64,000 nucleotides of DNA from Bactericera cockerelli (taxonomy: Eukaryota; Arthropoda; Insecta; Hemiptera; Triozidae): positions 10,742,094 to 10,806,093 of the forward strand of contig CM044961.1 in NCBI GenBank assembly GCA_024516035.1. The letters are read 5' to 3'. Under the pieces are notes generated by a model that did no database searches, had not been told where the DNA came from, and worked only from the letters and a program-made list of their open reading frames with translations. A program made the position numbers and the translations under genes. Each line of letters begins with the position of its first letter. The first letter of the stretch is position 1. Shown in pieces: positions 20,611 to 30,320 of this stretch.

Positions 20611-21267
20611 CACTTGAGAGCAAGAAAAGCGAATCAAACTTTTTCCTCCACCAAATCTGCGATATCTTCGAAATTACTATTTCTATCGAGTCGTATGATA
20701 TCTCAAAATGTTGTAAATTTTGTTTTCTACAATTTCATAATTTGATTGTTAAAAAAAAACCTACGAGAAGCCGTCAAAATTAAATTTTACCACAGGATGT
20801 CGAAAAAGAAGAAAAACATGATTTTTTTATTTTTAACAAACGACGTTATAACCTGAGAAATCAACAAGATTCATTCATAACAATGGTGGACCAGTATTTT
20901 GTGTTGCCTCCCCGAGCTTTGATCACAGCATTCATTCGATTTGGAATTGAGTGGATCAAAAAAACCACAATTTCTTGGGGCAACCTCTCCCTTCTTCGGT
21001 GAGGGCGATCTTGAGCTCTGCTACAGTCTGGGGAGCCGGTATTCTGCCTCAAACACTTCGTTTGAGTGGGTCCCACAGATTTTCAATCGGATTGAGGTCG
21101 GCACTAAGAGAGGGCTAGTCCAAAGTGTCAATATTCTCCTCACCCAAGAACTCCCAAACACAGTTTGCCACATGTGGGCGGGCATTGTCGTGCATGAGGA
21201 GGAACTGGTCGCCCATAATTTGATCGAGAAGAACCACATTTTGATTCGCTTTTCTTGCTCTCAAGTG
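20611..21267 (-). mobile_element. Internally deleted Tc1/mariner element with 28-bp TIRs
   Basis: Perfect inverted termini CACTTGAGAGCAAGAAAAGC plus GAATCAAA (20611-20638 and 21240-21267), each flanked by TA (20609-20610, 21268-21269). Only the C-terminal part of the transposase survives inside. The right TIR runs almost directly into coding sequence, so most of the gene has been deleted. Confidence 0.93.
20861..21239 (-). pseudogene. Tc1-like transposase, C-terminal fragment
   Basis: The minus strand reads GDQFLLMHDNARPHVANCVW, then FLGEENIDTLD, a TAG stop, SADLNPIENLWDPLKRSV, a TGA stop, and PAPQTVAELKIALTEE. After a frameshift it continues NAVIKARGGNTKYW to a stop at 20861. HDNARPH (second catalytic Asp) and DLNPIENLWD (third catalytic position) are Tc1-family hallmarks. 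The N-terminal DNA-binding domain and first catalytic Asp are missing. Non-functional. Confidence 0.92.
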
Positions 21268-21289
21268 TATTATAATGATTTATAAAGGA

Positions 21290-21545
21290 CTGTGGCCGAG
21301 TGAGTTAGCGCGCTAGGTATTGCATGCACCTGGGTTCGATTCCCAGGGGGGTAGGATTTTTTTCTACTCTGTACTGGGATGTTCGGGGTCCACTTATACC
21401 TCGTGAGGAAAAATGAGTAGCTGCTTTGATGTGAAGCAGCGACCAGTGGCAGAATCATAGGCAAAAAAAATATACAAGGTATTGTAAATTAAAGTGGAAA
21501 AGTCCTATGACTCTACACTACCCACTAAAATTGTGACATAATAAC
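21290..21545 (+). mobile_element. tRNA-derived SINE, family D
   Basis: Head: GTGGCCGAGTGAGTTAGCGC, GCTAGGTATTGCATGCACC, TGGGTTCGATTCCCAGGGGG. Body: TACCTCGTGAGGAAAAATGA, GTAGCTGCTTTGATGTG, GCAGCGACCAGTGGCAGAAT; ends TACCCACTAAAATTGTG. Other copies: 27940-28205 (+), 39440-39525 (-, head). Confidence 0.85.
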
Positions 21546-21689
21546 ACAAATAAAAGCATTATTTTTATATTTTAAGGGACTGGCAGAAGGAATTTCATAT
21601 AAAAAATCTAGTTATTAGAATAAATTTCAGGTATCTTTTAAATCAGATTTGAGTTAAAATTGAATCATCCTTGAACAAAAATTTCTCAA

Positions 21690-22377
21690 ATTGAACTCAC
21701 CTAAGTATGATAATTGGAATTAAATCGAACGCTAGAAATTATGATGGAAGCTAGAAATTCAATTTGGAATTGAATTGATCGAAATGTGCTATGTGCAAAA
21801 AAAATTTAATAGGTGCTATAATGAGAGCGAAAAATATAACTGGAATTGTAGATGAGAGATATAAATATAATAAGGAATCGATTTGAACGCACCTAAGATG
21901 AGAGCTAGAAATGTAATTTGAATTGAATTGAACGTACATATCTAAGATGTGAGATAGAAATATAATTGAAATTGAATTGAATTGAACGCACCTAAGATAA
22001 GAGCTAGAAATGTAATTTGAATTGAATAGAACGTACATACCTAAGATGTGAGATAGACATATAATTGAAATTGAATTTAATTGAACGCACCTAAGATGAG
22101 AGATAGAAATATAATTGGAATTGAACGCACAGCCTAAGATGAGAGCTAGAAATATAATTGAAATTGAATTGAATTGAACGCACCTAAGATGAGAGCTAGA
22201 AATATAATTGGAATTGAATTGAATTGAACGCACCTAAGATAAGAGCTAGAAATGTAATTTGAATTGAATTGAACGTACCTAAGATGAGAGCTAGAAATAT
22301 AATTGGAATTGAATTGAATTGAACGCACCTAAGATGAGAAATAGAAATATAATTGAATTGAATTGAATTGAACTCAC
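21690..22377 (-). repeat. 45-50-bp array derived from the exon 3 splice donor
   Basis: On the gene strand about eleven units follow exon 3, each near GTGCGTTCAATTCAATTCCA, ATTATATTTCTA, GCTCTCATCTTAG. The unit end GCTCTCATCTTAG|GTGCGTTC mirrors the real junction GCCCTCATTATAG|GTGAGTTC. Units vary: GTGCGT, GTACGT, GCTGTG, ATATGT. The most distal copy near 21700 again reads CTTAG|GTGAGTTC. Confidence 0.93.
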
Positions 22378-22586
22378 CTATAATGAGGGCTATGAGGATG
22401 GACTGCCACAGCTCGAAGGGAGGGAGTACGGGGGTTATTGTCGGTTCCATGAAGCTCATGAGGGTGGTGTTGGCACTGGTCGTGTTGAAGGGGTGGCTGC
22501 TGTTTGGGCCGCTCAGATGGGGAAGCTCGAGGATATTGGCACCGTACTCAGGGGCCGATTCCGCACTGTTGCCCAGTGCCGCGTAC
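22378..22586 (-). CDS. mAChR-B: Muscarinic receptor, exon 3 (N-terminus to start of TM1)
   Basis: A 209-nt exon with acceptor TTTCAG|GTACGC and donor CATTATAG|GTGAGT (phase 1). It encodes 69 residues: an extracellular stretch with sequons NSS, NTT and NTT, a proline-rich PTITPVLPP, then FELWQSILIALII, the first part of TM1. Joined to exon 4 it reads [17 protein letters not shown], a continuous TM1 with the conserved GN pair. Phase 2 in and phase 1 out agree with its neighbours. The last ~22 bp of the exon plus donor resemble the units of a ~10-copy tandem array immediately downstream (21690-22377), so the exon edge appears to be the template of the array or a product of it. Confidence 0.8.
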
Positions 22587-23036
22587 CTGAAATATTGGAT
22601 GGGCGCTGTCATGAAACTGAGACAGATAGAGGTTCATTAAGAAAAAAAATAATAATAATAATTAAAAAAAAAATAGAGGTTCATAGACCATAAATTATGG
22701 TTTGAATTTGTAAATTATTAAAAGAAATGGTTTTAACCTAAAGACCTATTCATATATAACCTCAAAAAATGGTTATAACCTGAAGATGGATATAATCTTC
22801 TAAATGAGGGTTATACCCGTCTACGGTTTACACGATGTAAAAGATGTCAGTGAAGCTCTTCGATAGTCAAAACGGTTAGAAATCAAGTAACAGTTCTACC
22901 TTATTATAATTTGAAGAATAAGTGTTTCCTTTGTGCCTGTGCGTGTTTGCATGTGTGTGTGCGTGTGTAGGGTGTGTGTGGTGTGTGCATGTGTTTGTGT
23001 GTTTGCATGTGTGTGTGCGTGTGGGCGGTTGCTTAC
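22587..23036 (-). other. Intron 2 of the receptor gene
   Basis: A 450-bp intron with an A-rich stretch (22645-22675), repeated ATGGTT[T/A]TAACCT text (22725-22790) and a (GT)n-type tract at 22935-23030 beside the exon 2 donor. Confidence 0.8.
22935..23030. repeat. (GT)n-type microsatellite
   Basis: Interrupted GTGTGT/GCATGT repeats on the plus strand, ending about 7 nt from the exon 2 splice donor. Confidence 0.9.
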
Positions 23037-23156
23037 CCATCCGCCGTGTCCCAGAAAGAGTCCACCTCCGAGGCATTGTACGTGAAGATGCACTGCTCGG
23101 TGAACAGCTTCTGATACACGTAGCGGCAGAGTCGATCCCTCTGCTTCTTCAACTTC
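23037..23156 (-). CDS. mAChR-B: Muscarinic receptor, exon 2 (N-terminal domain)
   Basis: A 120-nt exon between acceptor TTTCAG|GAAGTTG and donor GATGG|GTAAGC. The first G completes a Trp codon from the previous exon. It then encodes 39 residues, starting KLKKQRDRLCRYVYQK, including two cysteines and an NAS sequon, and ending at DTAD plus GG (phase 2). The basic KLKKQR stretch followed by aromatic-rich sequence is not a motif I recognise. Assignment to the receptor rests on its position 450 bp from exon 3, strand, and phase agreement on both sides. A (GT)n-type tract begins about 7 nt into the intron. The extracellular Cys pair could form a disulphide, but that is inference. Confidence 0.65.
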
Positions 23157-23267
23157 CTGAAACACAAGGGACAGGTTTATGTGTTAGTTAGTTATCAATT
23201 TATCATATTTGTGTTAATCGCTTTAGTGATGTCAAAATGAGAAGCCTCTAAGAGAAGCTGAAAGGAA

Positions 23268-23575
23268 ACTATGAGTATCAAATTGAAAAGTTATTTTTTT
23301 ATCATATTTGTGTTAATCACTTTTTGTGGACTTGAACCACCGACCTCCTAGGTACAAGTCCACCGCCTTATCGATCAAATTGCGAGATTAACACTGTTAT
23401 AATAACTTTTCAATACCTGATGGTAAGTTATCATATTTGTGTTAATCACTTCGTGATATCACAACTACTCAGACTCGCTTTACTAAATCTACGCTGAACT
23501 TGGGACTTGAAACATCGACCTCCAAGTTACAAGTCCGTCGCCTTATCTATCAAGCTACTGAGGTCGGTTGGACAG
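23268..23575 (-). mobile_element. Two family B SINEs in tandem
   Basis: 23268-23400 and 23405-23575, both minus. Each has AAAGTTATCATATTTGTGTTAATCACTT-type 3' text on the plus strand and a tRNA-like head (ACTTGAACCACCGACCTCC; CATCGACCTCCAAGTTACAA). The first lacks part of its body. Confidence 0.8.
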
Positions 23576-23684
23576 GTTTATGTAAAACATAAGATACACA
23601 TAATAATAATTTGAATATACACAAATGATTTATTTTATTTTGCAACAATAATGTGTTTATTTACATGATATAATATTATATTTT

Positions 23685-23930
23685 AGTCTGTGTTGTAGCC
23701 TGCCCATCCCGTAGTATGCCTCCCCTCTGATGGGCGAGAAGTGACACAATACTTCCCAATTAGGTGCTGGGTCAACACGAGCGCACCGGAAGGTATCCCT
23801 TACAAACAATTGTAACCAATATAAGAATACAAATTTTTGTTGGAACGGGGCGGGAGATCGAACCCGGGACCTTCCGCATGGCAAGCGAGTGCTTGCCATG
23901 CGGAACCACTGAGCTAATCACGCGCTCACA
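23685..23930 (-). mobile_element. Family C SINE with inverted duplication in its tRNA head
   Basis: A nearly full copy: GGTTCGATCTCCC-type B box, TGTTGACCCAGCACCTAATT, CACTTCTCGCCCATCAGAGG. In the anticodon region TTCCGCATGGCAAGC (23872-23886), GAGT, GCTTGCCATGCGGAA (23891-23905) form a perfect 15-bp inverted repeat absent from other copies. Confidence 0.85.
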
Positions 23931-24199
23931 AACGAGGGATTCGAACCATTGGTTCCCTAGGTTACCTTAGATACCTGACTGGAGCCTTGACCACTCTACC
24001 GCCAATACAAGAGAGAACTTGAAAGTTTCTATGAAACAGAAGTTAGAGGATTCGTGAGACAGAAGGATAATTTTCCTGTCCCTTGTGGCAGTTGTGGTAG
24101 GATATTTAACATGTCGAATACGTGACTCCTGTCTCGAGCTTAGTTCCAGGTATTTTACTTGCAGAGAAAAATAAGGGAAAGAGCTACGCAAATACTATG

Positions 24200-24415
24200 A
24201 AAGATAGAGGGAGAGAGAGAGATAGAGATAGAGAAAGAGGGAGAGAGAGAGAGAGGGAGGGAAAGAGTAAGAGGAGAGAAACAGAAAGAGGGAGGGAGGG
24301 AGAGAGAAAGAGGGAGAAAAAGAGAGACAGAGAAGGAATTATGTAGTAATGTGTAGGTAAGTTCCGAGTAATTTTTACGTACCCCTGGGATGTCAATGCA
24401 AGTATCTGATAATGT

Positions 24416-24467
<52 letters not shown>

Positions 24468-24510
24468 TCTTTCTCTCGCTCTCTCTTTCTCTTTCTCTCC
24501 CTTATATTCA
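24200..24510. repeat. Inverted pair of (GA)n and (CT)n tracts
   Basis: A GA-rich tract at 24205-24345 is followed about 75 bp later by a long (CT)n run at 24419-24510. The two are complementary and could pair in the transcript. Confidence 0.9.
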
Positions 24511-24769
24511 ATCTTTAATTCTCTGCCTCTCCTATTTTCTCCCTAACTGTCTCATATTTAATCAAGTGTGATGGAGAGTAACGGATGAATTTATATTTTA
24601 TATTGAAAGCAATGAGAGAAGACAGCTATTGGGAAGAGAGTGGATAATGGCTGTAGAAAGCAAAAATACCTTATGATATTGATGATTATCAGATTGAAGT
24701 ACATGAAAACGACAACGATCCATGAATGCAGGTAAAATTTCACAAGCTATAAAAACCTAAAATAAACCT

Positions 24770-24919
24770 CACTTAGCCTGAGTGACGCACTGACGCTGAG
24801 AATAGTCAGTGTCACGAGGGTTCGAATTGAATGGTCACCAATCCAAAACCTAACCTGGCAGGACATTTTTGAACTTCAGTGACGAGAACTGCTGTATTCA
24901 TCATGCCATAGACGCTGGC
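24770..24919 (-). mobile_element. 5S rRNA-derived SINE
   Basis: The minus strand begins GCCAGCGTCTATGGCATGAT, GAATACAGCAGTTCTCGTCA, CTGAAGTTCAAAAATGTCC, then TTGGATTGGTGACCATTCAA (box C-like), and continues to the shared body CAGGCTAAGTGAGGTTTA. Confidence 0.78.
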
Positions 24920-25589
24920 ATCTACCTACATGCTTTTCGCTTTTTTCCTTAGGGTCATAGGTTGTATTGGTGAAAATTACAAAAAAAATTCTACTTCTTT
25001 CGGCAATATTCTTTCTTATTGAAATATCCAGTCTGCATACAAAACATAGAGAAAATAATATCAAAGTATTGCCCGGCTGAATACAAATATTTTTCTTTTT
25101 GAATTCAGTCAGTTTTTTATAGAAAAAAATTACTTCGTGCTTCAGTAGTACATAATAATAAGGGTATAATAACGTAAGGGTTCCTTAAATTTGGACCTAC
25201 TACACTATGGTTCACAATATGGTTATTTTCTTTATGTCCCTTTCATAATTCAACAGACCTCATAGCTTGACTCCGAAACGTAGGTAATATTACAAAACCT
25301 TATATCAATAGTAAGTGCGGATTAAAAATGTTTTATTTATTGCGCATTGCATAATCTATTATTTCAAGGCGCTCATAAAACTTGGTAGTCTTTTTTAAAT
25401 TGGATGTTACGTCGATTTCAACTTCATGGTCATATCACGACGGGGGTGTTACCCTCCATTCACAGTAAAGTCACAAACCTGACACATTAAAGCAGCTCCT
25501 CATTTGTCCTCACGAGTACCCCTTGGGGCCCGAACATTCAAGTACAGAGTAGATAAATTCCTGCACCGCCCCCACTATGTAGGTAATAG

Positions 25590-25914
25590 ATTTCTATGCT
25601 CTTTTCTCGATTTTTATTCATCATCTTCTTCTGTTCTATTCTCATTCTTTTTCAATATCTCCTCTGTGTTCCCTCACTCATCTTATTGTTTCTTCATAAT
25701 ATTTTCCCTGCTATTTCTTCTTTTTCTTCATCTGTTATCTCCTTTCTTGTATCTGTTTTGCTGAAACATCTTTTTATTCTCAAAAATTGTGCTCATTTTC
25801 ATTCATACTCAGGCGATACAAACTTTTCTCTGTACTTTTTAGGGCAGAAGGAAGAAGAAATCAGGAAACTTGTGGAGTTTTTTTATGACTTCTTTCTGTA
25901 CCTCTTCTGTCTTA

Positions 25915-25977
<63 letters not shown>

Positions 25978-26170
25978 CCTCACTCTCTCTCTTTCTCTCT
26001 CTCTCTCTCTTTTCCTTAATATTATCCACTCCTCTTTCTTTCCTCTCTTATTTATATTTTTCCTCTTGATTTCTCCCTCTCTTTTCTCCCACTCTCACTC
26101 TCTCCTCATTCTCTTTCTCTTTTCCACCACTTCCCTCGATGTATCTTACGTCTCTATTCTGTACAGTCTT
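25590..26170. repeat. Polypyrimidine tract with (CT)n
   Basis: TTCTTC/CTCTCT-rich plus strand, with the purest (CT)n at about 25918-26010. Open frames are low-complexity. Confidence 0.9.
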
Positions 26171-26502
26171 TCTTTTTTTTTTCTTCTTCTTTTTTCCTTG
26201 TCTTTTGAAAAGGAAAAACGGAGAGGAAACTTTTGGCTTGTTAATTTTGAAAAGAAATTTAACTTTTTCCCCCTCAGAAAAACTTGAATAATAATAATAC
26301 AATTCGAAAAGTGCTGAATTTTTCAGGGTGGCACAGGTAGGTAATGAGTTGATTGCAGTTGATAATAAATTTATGTAATGAACCTAGATATGAATTTTCT
26401 TTTTGTTTTCATGAATATTATAACTCTACTATAATGTAGCACATTGTTACAGTTTAATCATTCTCATAATCCTCACAAATCACTCTTTCAACTACTAAAC
26501 AA

Positions 26503-26880
26503 AATCAATCAAGTCTTCGGTTGACTATTGGTCTTCTTCCAATAGAAATACTAGATTTGAAGAAGTCGTCCTTACAAGACTCCGCATTGGTCACACTCGA
26601 ATTACCCATACGTTTCTATTTCTCAAGACATCTCCACCCGTCTGCCAATGCGGAGAAATGCTGTCTGTCAAACACATACTCTCATGTAGAATCCATACTC
26701 AAATTCGTAAATCCCTTGCCGTTGAACCTTCCCTAAAAGACGATTCCGCATCTATCGACTCCCTCATGGAGTATTTAAAACAAACTAAACTGATTAACCT
26801 GATTTAGTTCATTGAGGAATCGGCGCGAACGACCCACTACATCAGTGGTGTTAAAGCGCCTAACGGAAAAAAAAAAAAAA
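26503..26880 (+). mobile_element. 5'-truncated Jockey-type LINE with TSD and poly(A)
   Basis: Flanked by a perfect 13-bp target duplication AACTACTAAACAA (26490-26502 and 26881-26893) and ending in a 14-nt A run. The 3' UTR is only about 60 bp (TCGGCGCGAACGACCCACTA, GTGTTAAAGCGCC). Few differences between the TSDs suggest a relatively recent insertion. Confidence 0.92.
26505..26807 (+). pseudogene. Jockey-type ORF2 C-terminus (RNase H / tail region)
   Basis: The frame runs open to the TAG at 26805: SSVDYWSSSNRNTRFEEVVL, TRLRIGHTRITHTFLFLKTS, PPVCQCGEMLSVKHILSC, ending at a stop after TKLINLI. LTRLRIGHTRxTH...C-x-C-x8-H-x3-C is the usual ending of Jockey/I-type LINE ORF2 after RNase H. No stop or frameshift inside, but the RT is missing through 5' truncation. 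Confidence 0.88.
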
Positions 26881-26924
26881 AACTACTAAACAACACACTC
26901 TTTTAAACATTCAAAATATGTTGA

Positions 26925-27095
26925 TCCAGCACCTAAGTGTGAAGTATTGTGTCACTTCTCGCTTATCAGAGGGGTGGCATACTACAGGATGGGTAGGCCA
27001 CAACACAGACCAGAAGCGTCTACACTAACTCCTGTTTCACGGCTACGAAATAAAAAGGCTGTGAAACACTCATCTTTTTTTTTTTTCTTTCTTTT
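26925..27095 (+). mobile_element. 5'-truncated family C SINE
   Basis: TTGATCCAGCACCTAAGTGT, CACTTCTCGCTTATCAGAGG, CACGGCTACGAAATAAAAAG, then a T-rich tail. The head is absent. Confidence 0.8.
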
Positions 27096-27244
27096 TTAAA
27101 CAAAAAAAGCCGAAAAAATTGGACTCCGCCGGTATTCGAAGCTTAGCGCGTTATCTAGTCGGATAAGGGAAGCACCCAAAAGTTTATTATTATATCAATT
27201 TATCAGACATCAATTTTATTTTACAAAACAATATACATTTTTAT

Positions 27245-27390
27245 GTGACAACTAGCCTTAGTTGGTTAATGGACAAGGTGGCAGATTTGTAAACCGGAGG
27301 TCAATGGTTCGAATCCCAAGTGCTACAGTGAGTTAGAGTGATAATATTATAACGTCACTATTGTGATTGACAAAAATAGGATAACTTTTT
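27245..27390 (+). mobile_element. Degenerate family B SINE
   Basis: CTTAGTTGGTTAATGGACAA, GATTTGTAAACCGGAGGTCA, ATGGTTCGAATCCC, then ACGTCACTATTGTGATTGAC and GGATAACTTTTTT. Confidence 0.7.
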
Positions 27391-27939
27391 TTTTAAGGAC
27401 ATTTTTTTTTTTCATTTTCCCCCCTAATATTGTCCAGATTCAATACTAAGAATTATTTAAACAAGCATTTTTTTAAATTCTGTTCTATACACAGTTACAC
27501 ACATTATGACCCAAAAACGTTCAAAAGCCACCAACGAAACAAACTCCAATATGTCAGTAATAATAATAATGGTTAGAGATATAAAAGTTACATTTTTTTT
27601 ATTGAAGTAAAGTAACAACAGGATAAATTTCAAGGCAAGTGAGATAAAATAAGAATAAAATTCACAAGGAAATTTTTATTTGAGTCTACCTATTATTTAT
27701 TCAAGAGAAAAGTTATTCGAAAAATTCCTGGTTGTCTTCATTATTTCTTGAGATACATGGTAAACCACAATATTAGTAATAATAAAAATAATTATTATTA
27801 AAACAACTAAGGGTAGATTTATGAAACAGATATAGTTAATCTTAGTGGACACTATCCCTTAACTTTCACCTTGACAACAACTTTAGAGGTCATATCTAAG
27901 CCAGGAATTTGTAGTTGTGTATTATCTTTGTGCCTGTAA

Positions 27940-28205
27940 TCACCGTTGCCGAGTGAGTTAGTGCGCTAGGCATTGCACGCATTGTGACCTGGGTTCGATC
28001 CCCAGCGGAAAAGGAATTTTTCTGCTCTCTACTTGGAAATGAGTAGTTACTTGTATGAATAACGACCAGTGGCGGCATTACCAGAGTAAAAAGAAATTAG
28101 TGTAATAAAATTCGTAACGTAAAGGAGGCTCTTAGTAATGTTGCGCTACCCACAAAAATTGTGGTGAGGCCTTGTGCTTCACCACAAATAAAATCAAGCA
28201 TACAT
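27940..28205 (+). mobile_element. Family D SINE, near full length
   Basis: ATCACCGTTGCCGAGTGAGT head, CTGGGTTCGATCCCCAGCGG B box, GACCAGTGGCGGCATTACC, CTACCCACAAAAATTGTGGT, ending GCTTCACCACAAATAAAATC. Confidence 0.85.
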
Positions 28206-28384
28206 TATCTTTGTGCCGCAACAGAGCTGTATCGGTCAGCTAATAAAATCTAAGGATCGGCTTAGATTTACTAATCCTGTTTCATAATAGGACCTTGTAA
28301 ATAATTGCCGAAATTTTTGATATTCAGATTTTTATAGATTTTTATCACAACGAGTAAAATTTACTAAAAATAAAATATAACATG

Positions 28385-28460
28385 AGACTCAAACCACCGA
28401 CCTCCAGATTACAAATCCACCAGTTTACCGATCAAGACACTGAGGTTGGCTCAAGCATAA
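28385..28460 (-). mobile_element. Family B SINE head
   Basis: The plus strand ACTCAAACCACCGACCTCCA, then GATCAAGACACTGAGGTTGG, is the reverse of the family B tRNA head. Body not recognised. Confidence 0.7.
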
Positions 28461-29127
28461 AATAAAACTGTTCGCGTTGATGCCCGTGAAACATAAGTGA
28501 ATGTTTTGAAATCCATACCTTCACCACGCCCGGCGTTTCTTAACTTCAGTTACCAAACGGAGACAGTCAAAGTTCTTATTGTATCCACAATGTTGTTATA
28601 ACTCAAATTTTGATACTAAGGAAACACAATTATTTATTTTTTATGTTGCAAATTTCATCCATTAAAAAGTTCATAGATCATCATAAATGCTGGTAACGAT
28701 CTAGTAACAAACCCAGGGATTTACAGGAAAAGAACAGGTACTTGGAATAAATAAAAATTTAAACTTTTGCAAAAAAAAAAAAAAAAAATGAAACGTGAAC
28801 TTTAAGCACGTTTTTAGATTTATAGCCTCGAAACTTTTGCCCCCTCCCCGCGCTGTTCTTCGCACCAGAAAACCAGGCAACTTATCTATCTCATAGGTGG
28901 GTATTATATTTCGGGGAAATTTTAAAGTCTCCACTTTCCGGAATAAAAAAGATAAAAACCGGGAAAGATAATTTATGGCGGACCCATCCTGAGGGAAACA
29001 TTCGTTTTTCTAATATTTTTGCTCTCGATATGAGATAGGAGATCTCTTTCAAATTTGGTTTCAGGAGAAAGATTTTCAACTGCGGAATTATATAATACCT
29101 TAATGACAAAATAATATAATGTGTCGA

Positions 29128-29340
29128 AGTTACCAGCCTCCGTGGTGCATAACTATTGCCCGTAGTCCAGAGATCCTGAGTTCGATTCTCGGTTGGAAGC
29201 AGAAATTTTTAACGAAAAATTCTGTTTCCTCCAAACACTTGAGGCTCCCATTACCCGGTATGGGTGAGGCTAATGTGAGTATGTGGTACGATTCCCAGTG
29301 TTTCTCAGTACAACCCTCATCCTGACCATCTCAAATCAGG
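29128..29340 (+). mobile_element. Family E SINE
   Basis: CCAGCCTCCGTGGTGCATAA, TTGCCCGTAGTCCAGAGATC, TGAGTTCGATTCTCGGTTGG, AAAAATTCTGTTTCCTCC, GGGTGAGGCTAATGTGAG. Ends near CAGGACAATAAAACC. Confidence 0.85.
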
Positions 29341-29389
29341 ACAATAAAACCAAATACATATATAATCAACAGGTCACGATATATCTAAT

Positions 29390-29565
29390 TAGGTCGCAGT
29401 GTTAATTTTGTTGTAAGAGTTCCACTGAAAACCCTATAACAAGCAGGTAGGTCATATAATAATAATATTAAAAAAAAATCAATTAGATGTCGCCAGTTTA
29501 ATTTTATTGTAAGGTCCCACTGAAAACCCTACTACAAGCAGGTCATATAATAATAATTCTTCAAA
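29390..29565. repeat. ~115-bp tandem duplication
   Basis: Two copies of GTCGC[A/C]AGT...TTAATTTT...TCCACTGAAAACCCTA[T/C]...AACAAGCAGGT...CATATAATAATAAT. No coding potential. Confidence 0.85.
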
Positions 29566-30109
29566 ATCCCTTTTTTTTATTAAAATAATATATAAAGTGT
29601 GATACAATCAAACAAGTAAAAGGATTTAAAATTTCCGTGATTTAAATACGTGCCCATGTTTCACCGCTTCCTAAGCCCCATAAAGCCGGGAACATTCCAA
29701 ATAGACATGTTGCTAAATTAAAAATCACAAATGAGTAAATAATATCAGTGGTGTGTTTTATGTGATTTATATTTATCTCACAGAGAAATCCAATCATTTG
29801 AAGCTACTATCAAAAAATCCTCGCATATACCCAGGAGCTTGAGAGGTTTAACCTTGGTGGTCACCCACTAAATCTTGTACTTACTAGAAGTTGCTTAAAC
29901 CTATGAAGAATGGCGTACTCAGGTAGTTATTGCGGGCTAATTTATTTTCCGATCCTGCACTAAAATTTGTCCATGGCAGAGAATTAACAAATATTCAGAC
30001 ATAGACCAGAACTCTACATTCCATATTCTAATACACATTGTTGATTTCGACTGCCCTGCTTAACCCACTAACTGCTGTGTTTTGAGTATATTCTTCCTTC
30101 ACTTGTATG

Positions 30110-30320
30110 TCATTGGTAGACAAGTGGTTAAGGCGCTACTCTAGTAATTCAGGTAGTGTAGGGATCCGTTGGTTCGAATCCCATTCAATGCATTTTTTCC
30201 CGTTTTTCCTCATTTATTTGAGTTTGTGACCACATAATAATAAGACTCTGGGTGGTAGAAAATGCTTTGAGTCTTAACCTCGCTTGGTGGTTACCTTCCA
30301 CTAAAGAGTATTGTTATTAT
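30110..30320 (+). mobile_element. Family A SINE, full-length copy
   Basis: GGTAGACAAGTGGTTAAGGC (A box), CCGTTGGTTCGAATCCC (B box), CCTCATTTATTTGAGTTTGT, GACCACATAATAATAAGACT, CCTTCCACTAAAGAGTATTG. The best copy for defining the family's 5' end here. Confidence 0.88.

Larger units (their letters stand above)
11377..22377 (-). other. Intron 3 of the receptor gene
   Basis: An 11,001-bp intron. It holds short tandem arrays (11432-11715), a SINE split by a hAT element (11812-13235), a CT tract (13325-13535), an AT-rich dispersed repeat (14130-14840), the 19-bp minisatellite (15162-16335), long CT tracts (16800-17810) and GA tracts (18000-18700), a SINE head (19683-19760), a deleted Tc1 element (20611-21267), a family D SINE (21290-21540) and the donor-derived array (21690-22377). 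I see nothing further in 13540-14120 and 19080-20600. Confidence 0.8.

Noticed and set aside
20941..21285. Forward-strand 114-codon frame
   Set aside because: Shadow of the minus-strand Tc1 transposase remnant, which has the recognisable catalytic motifs.
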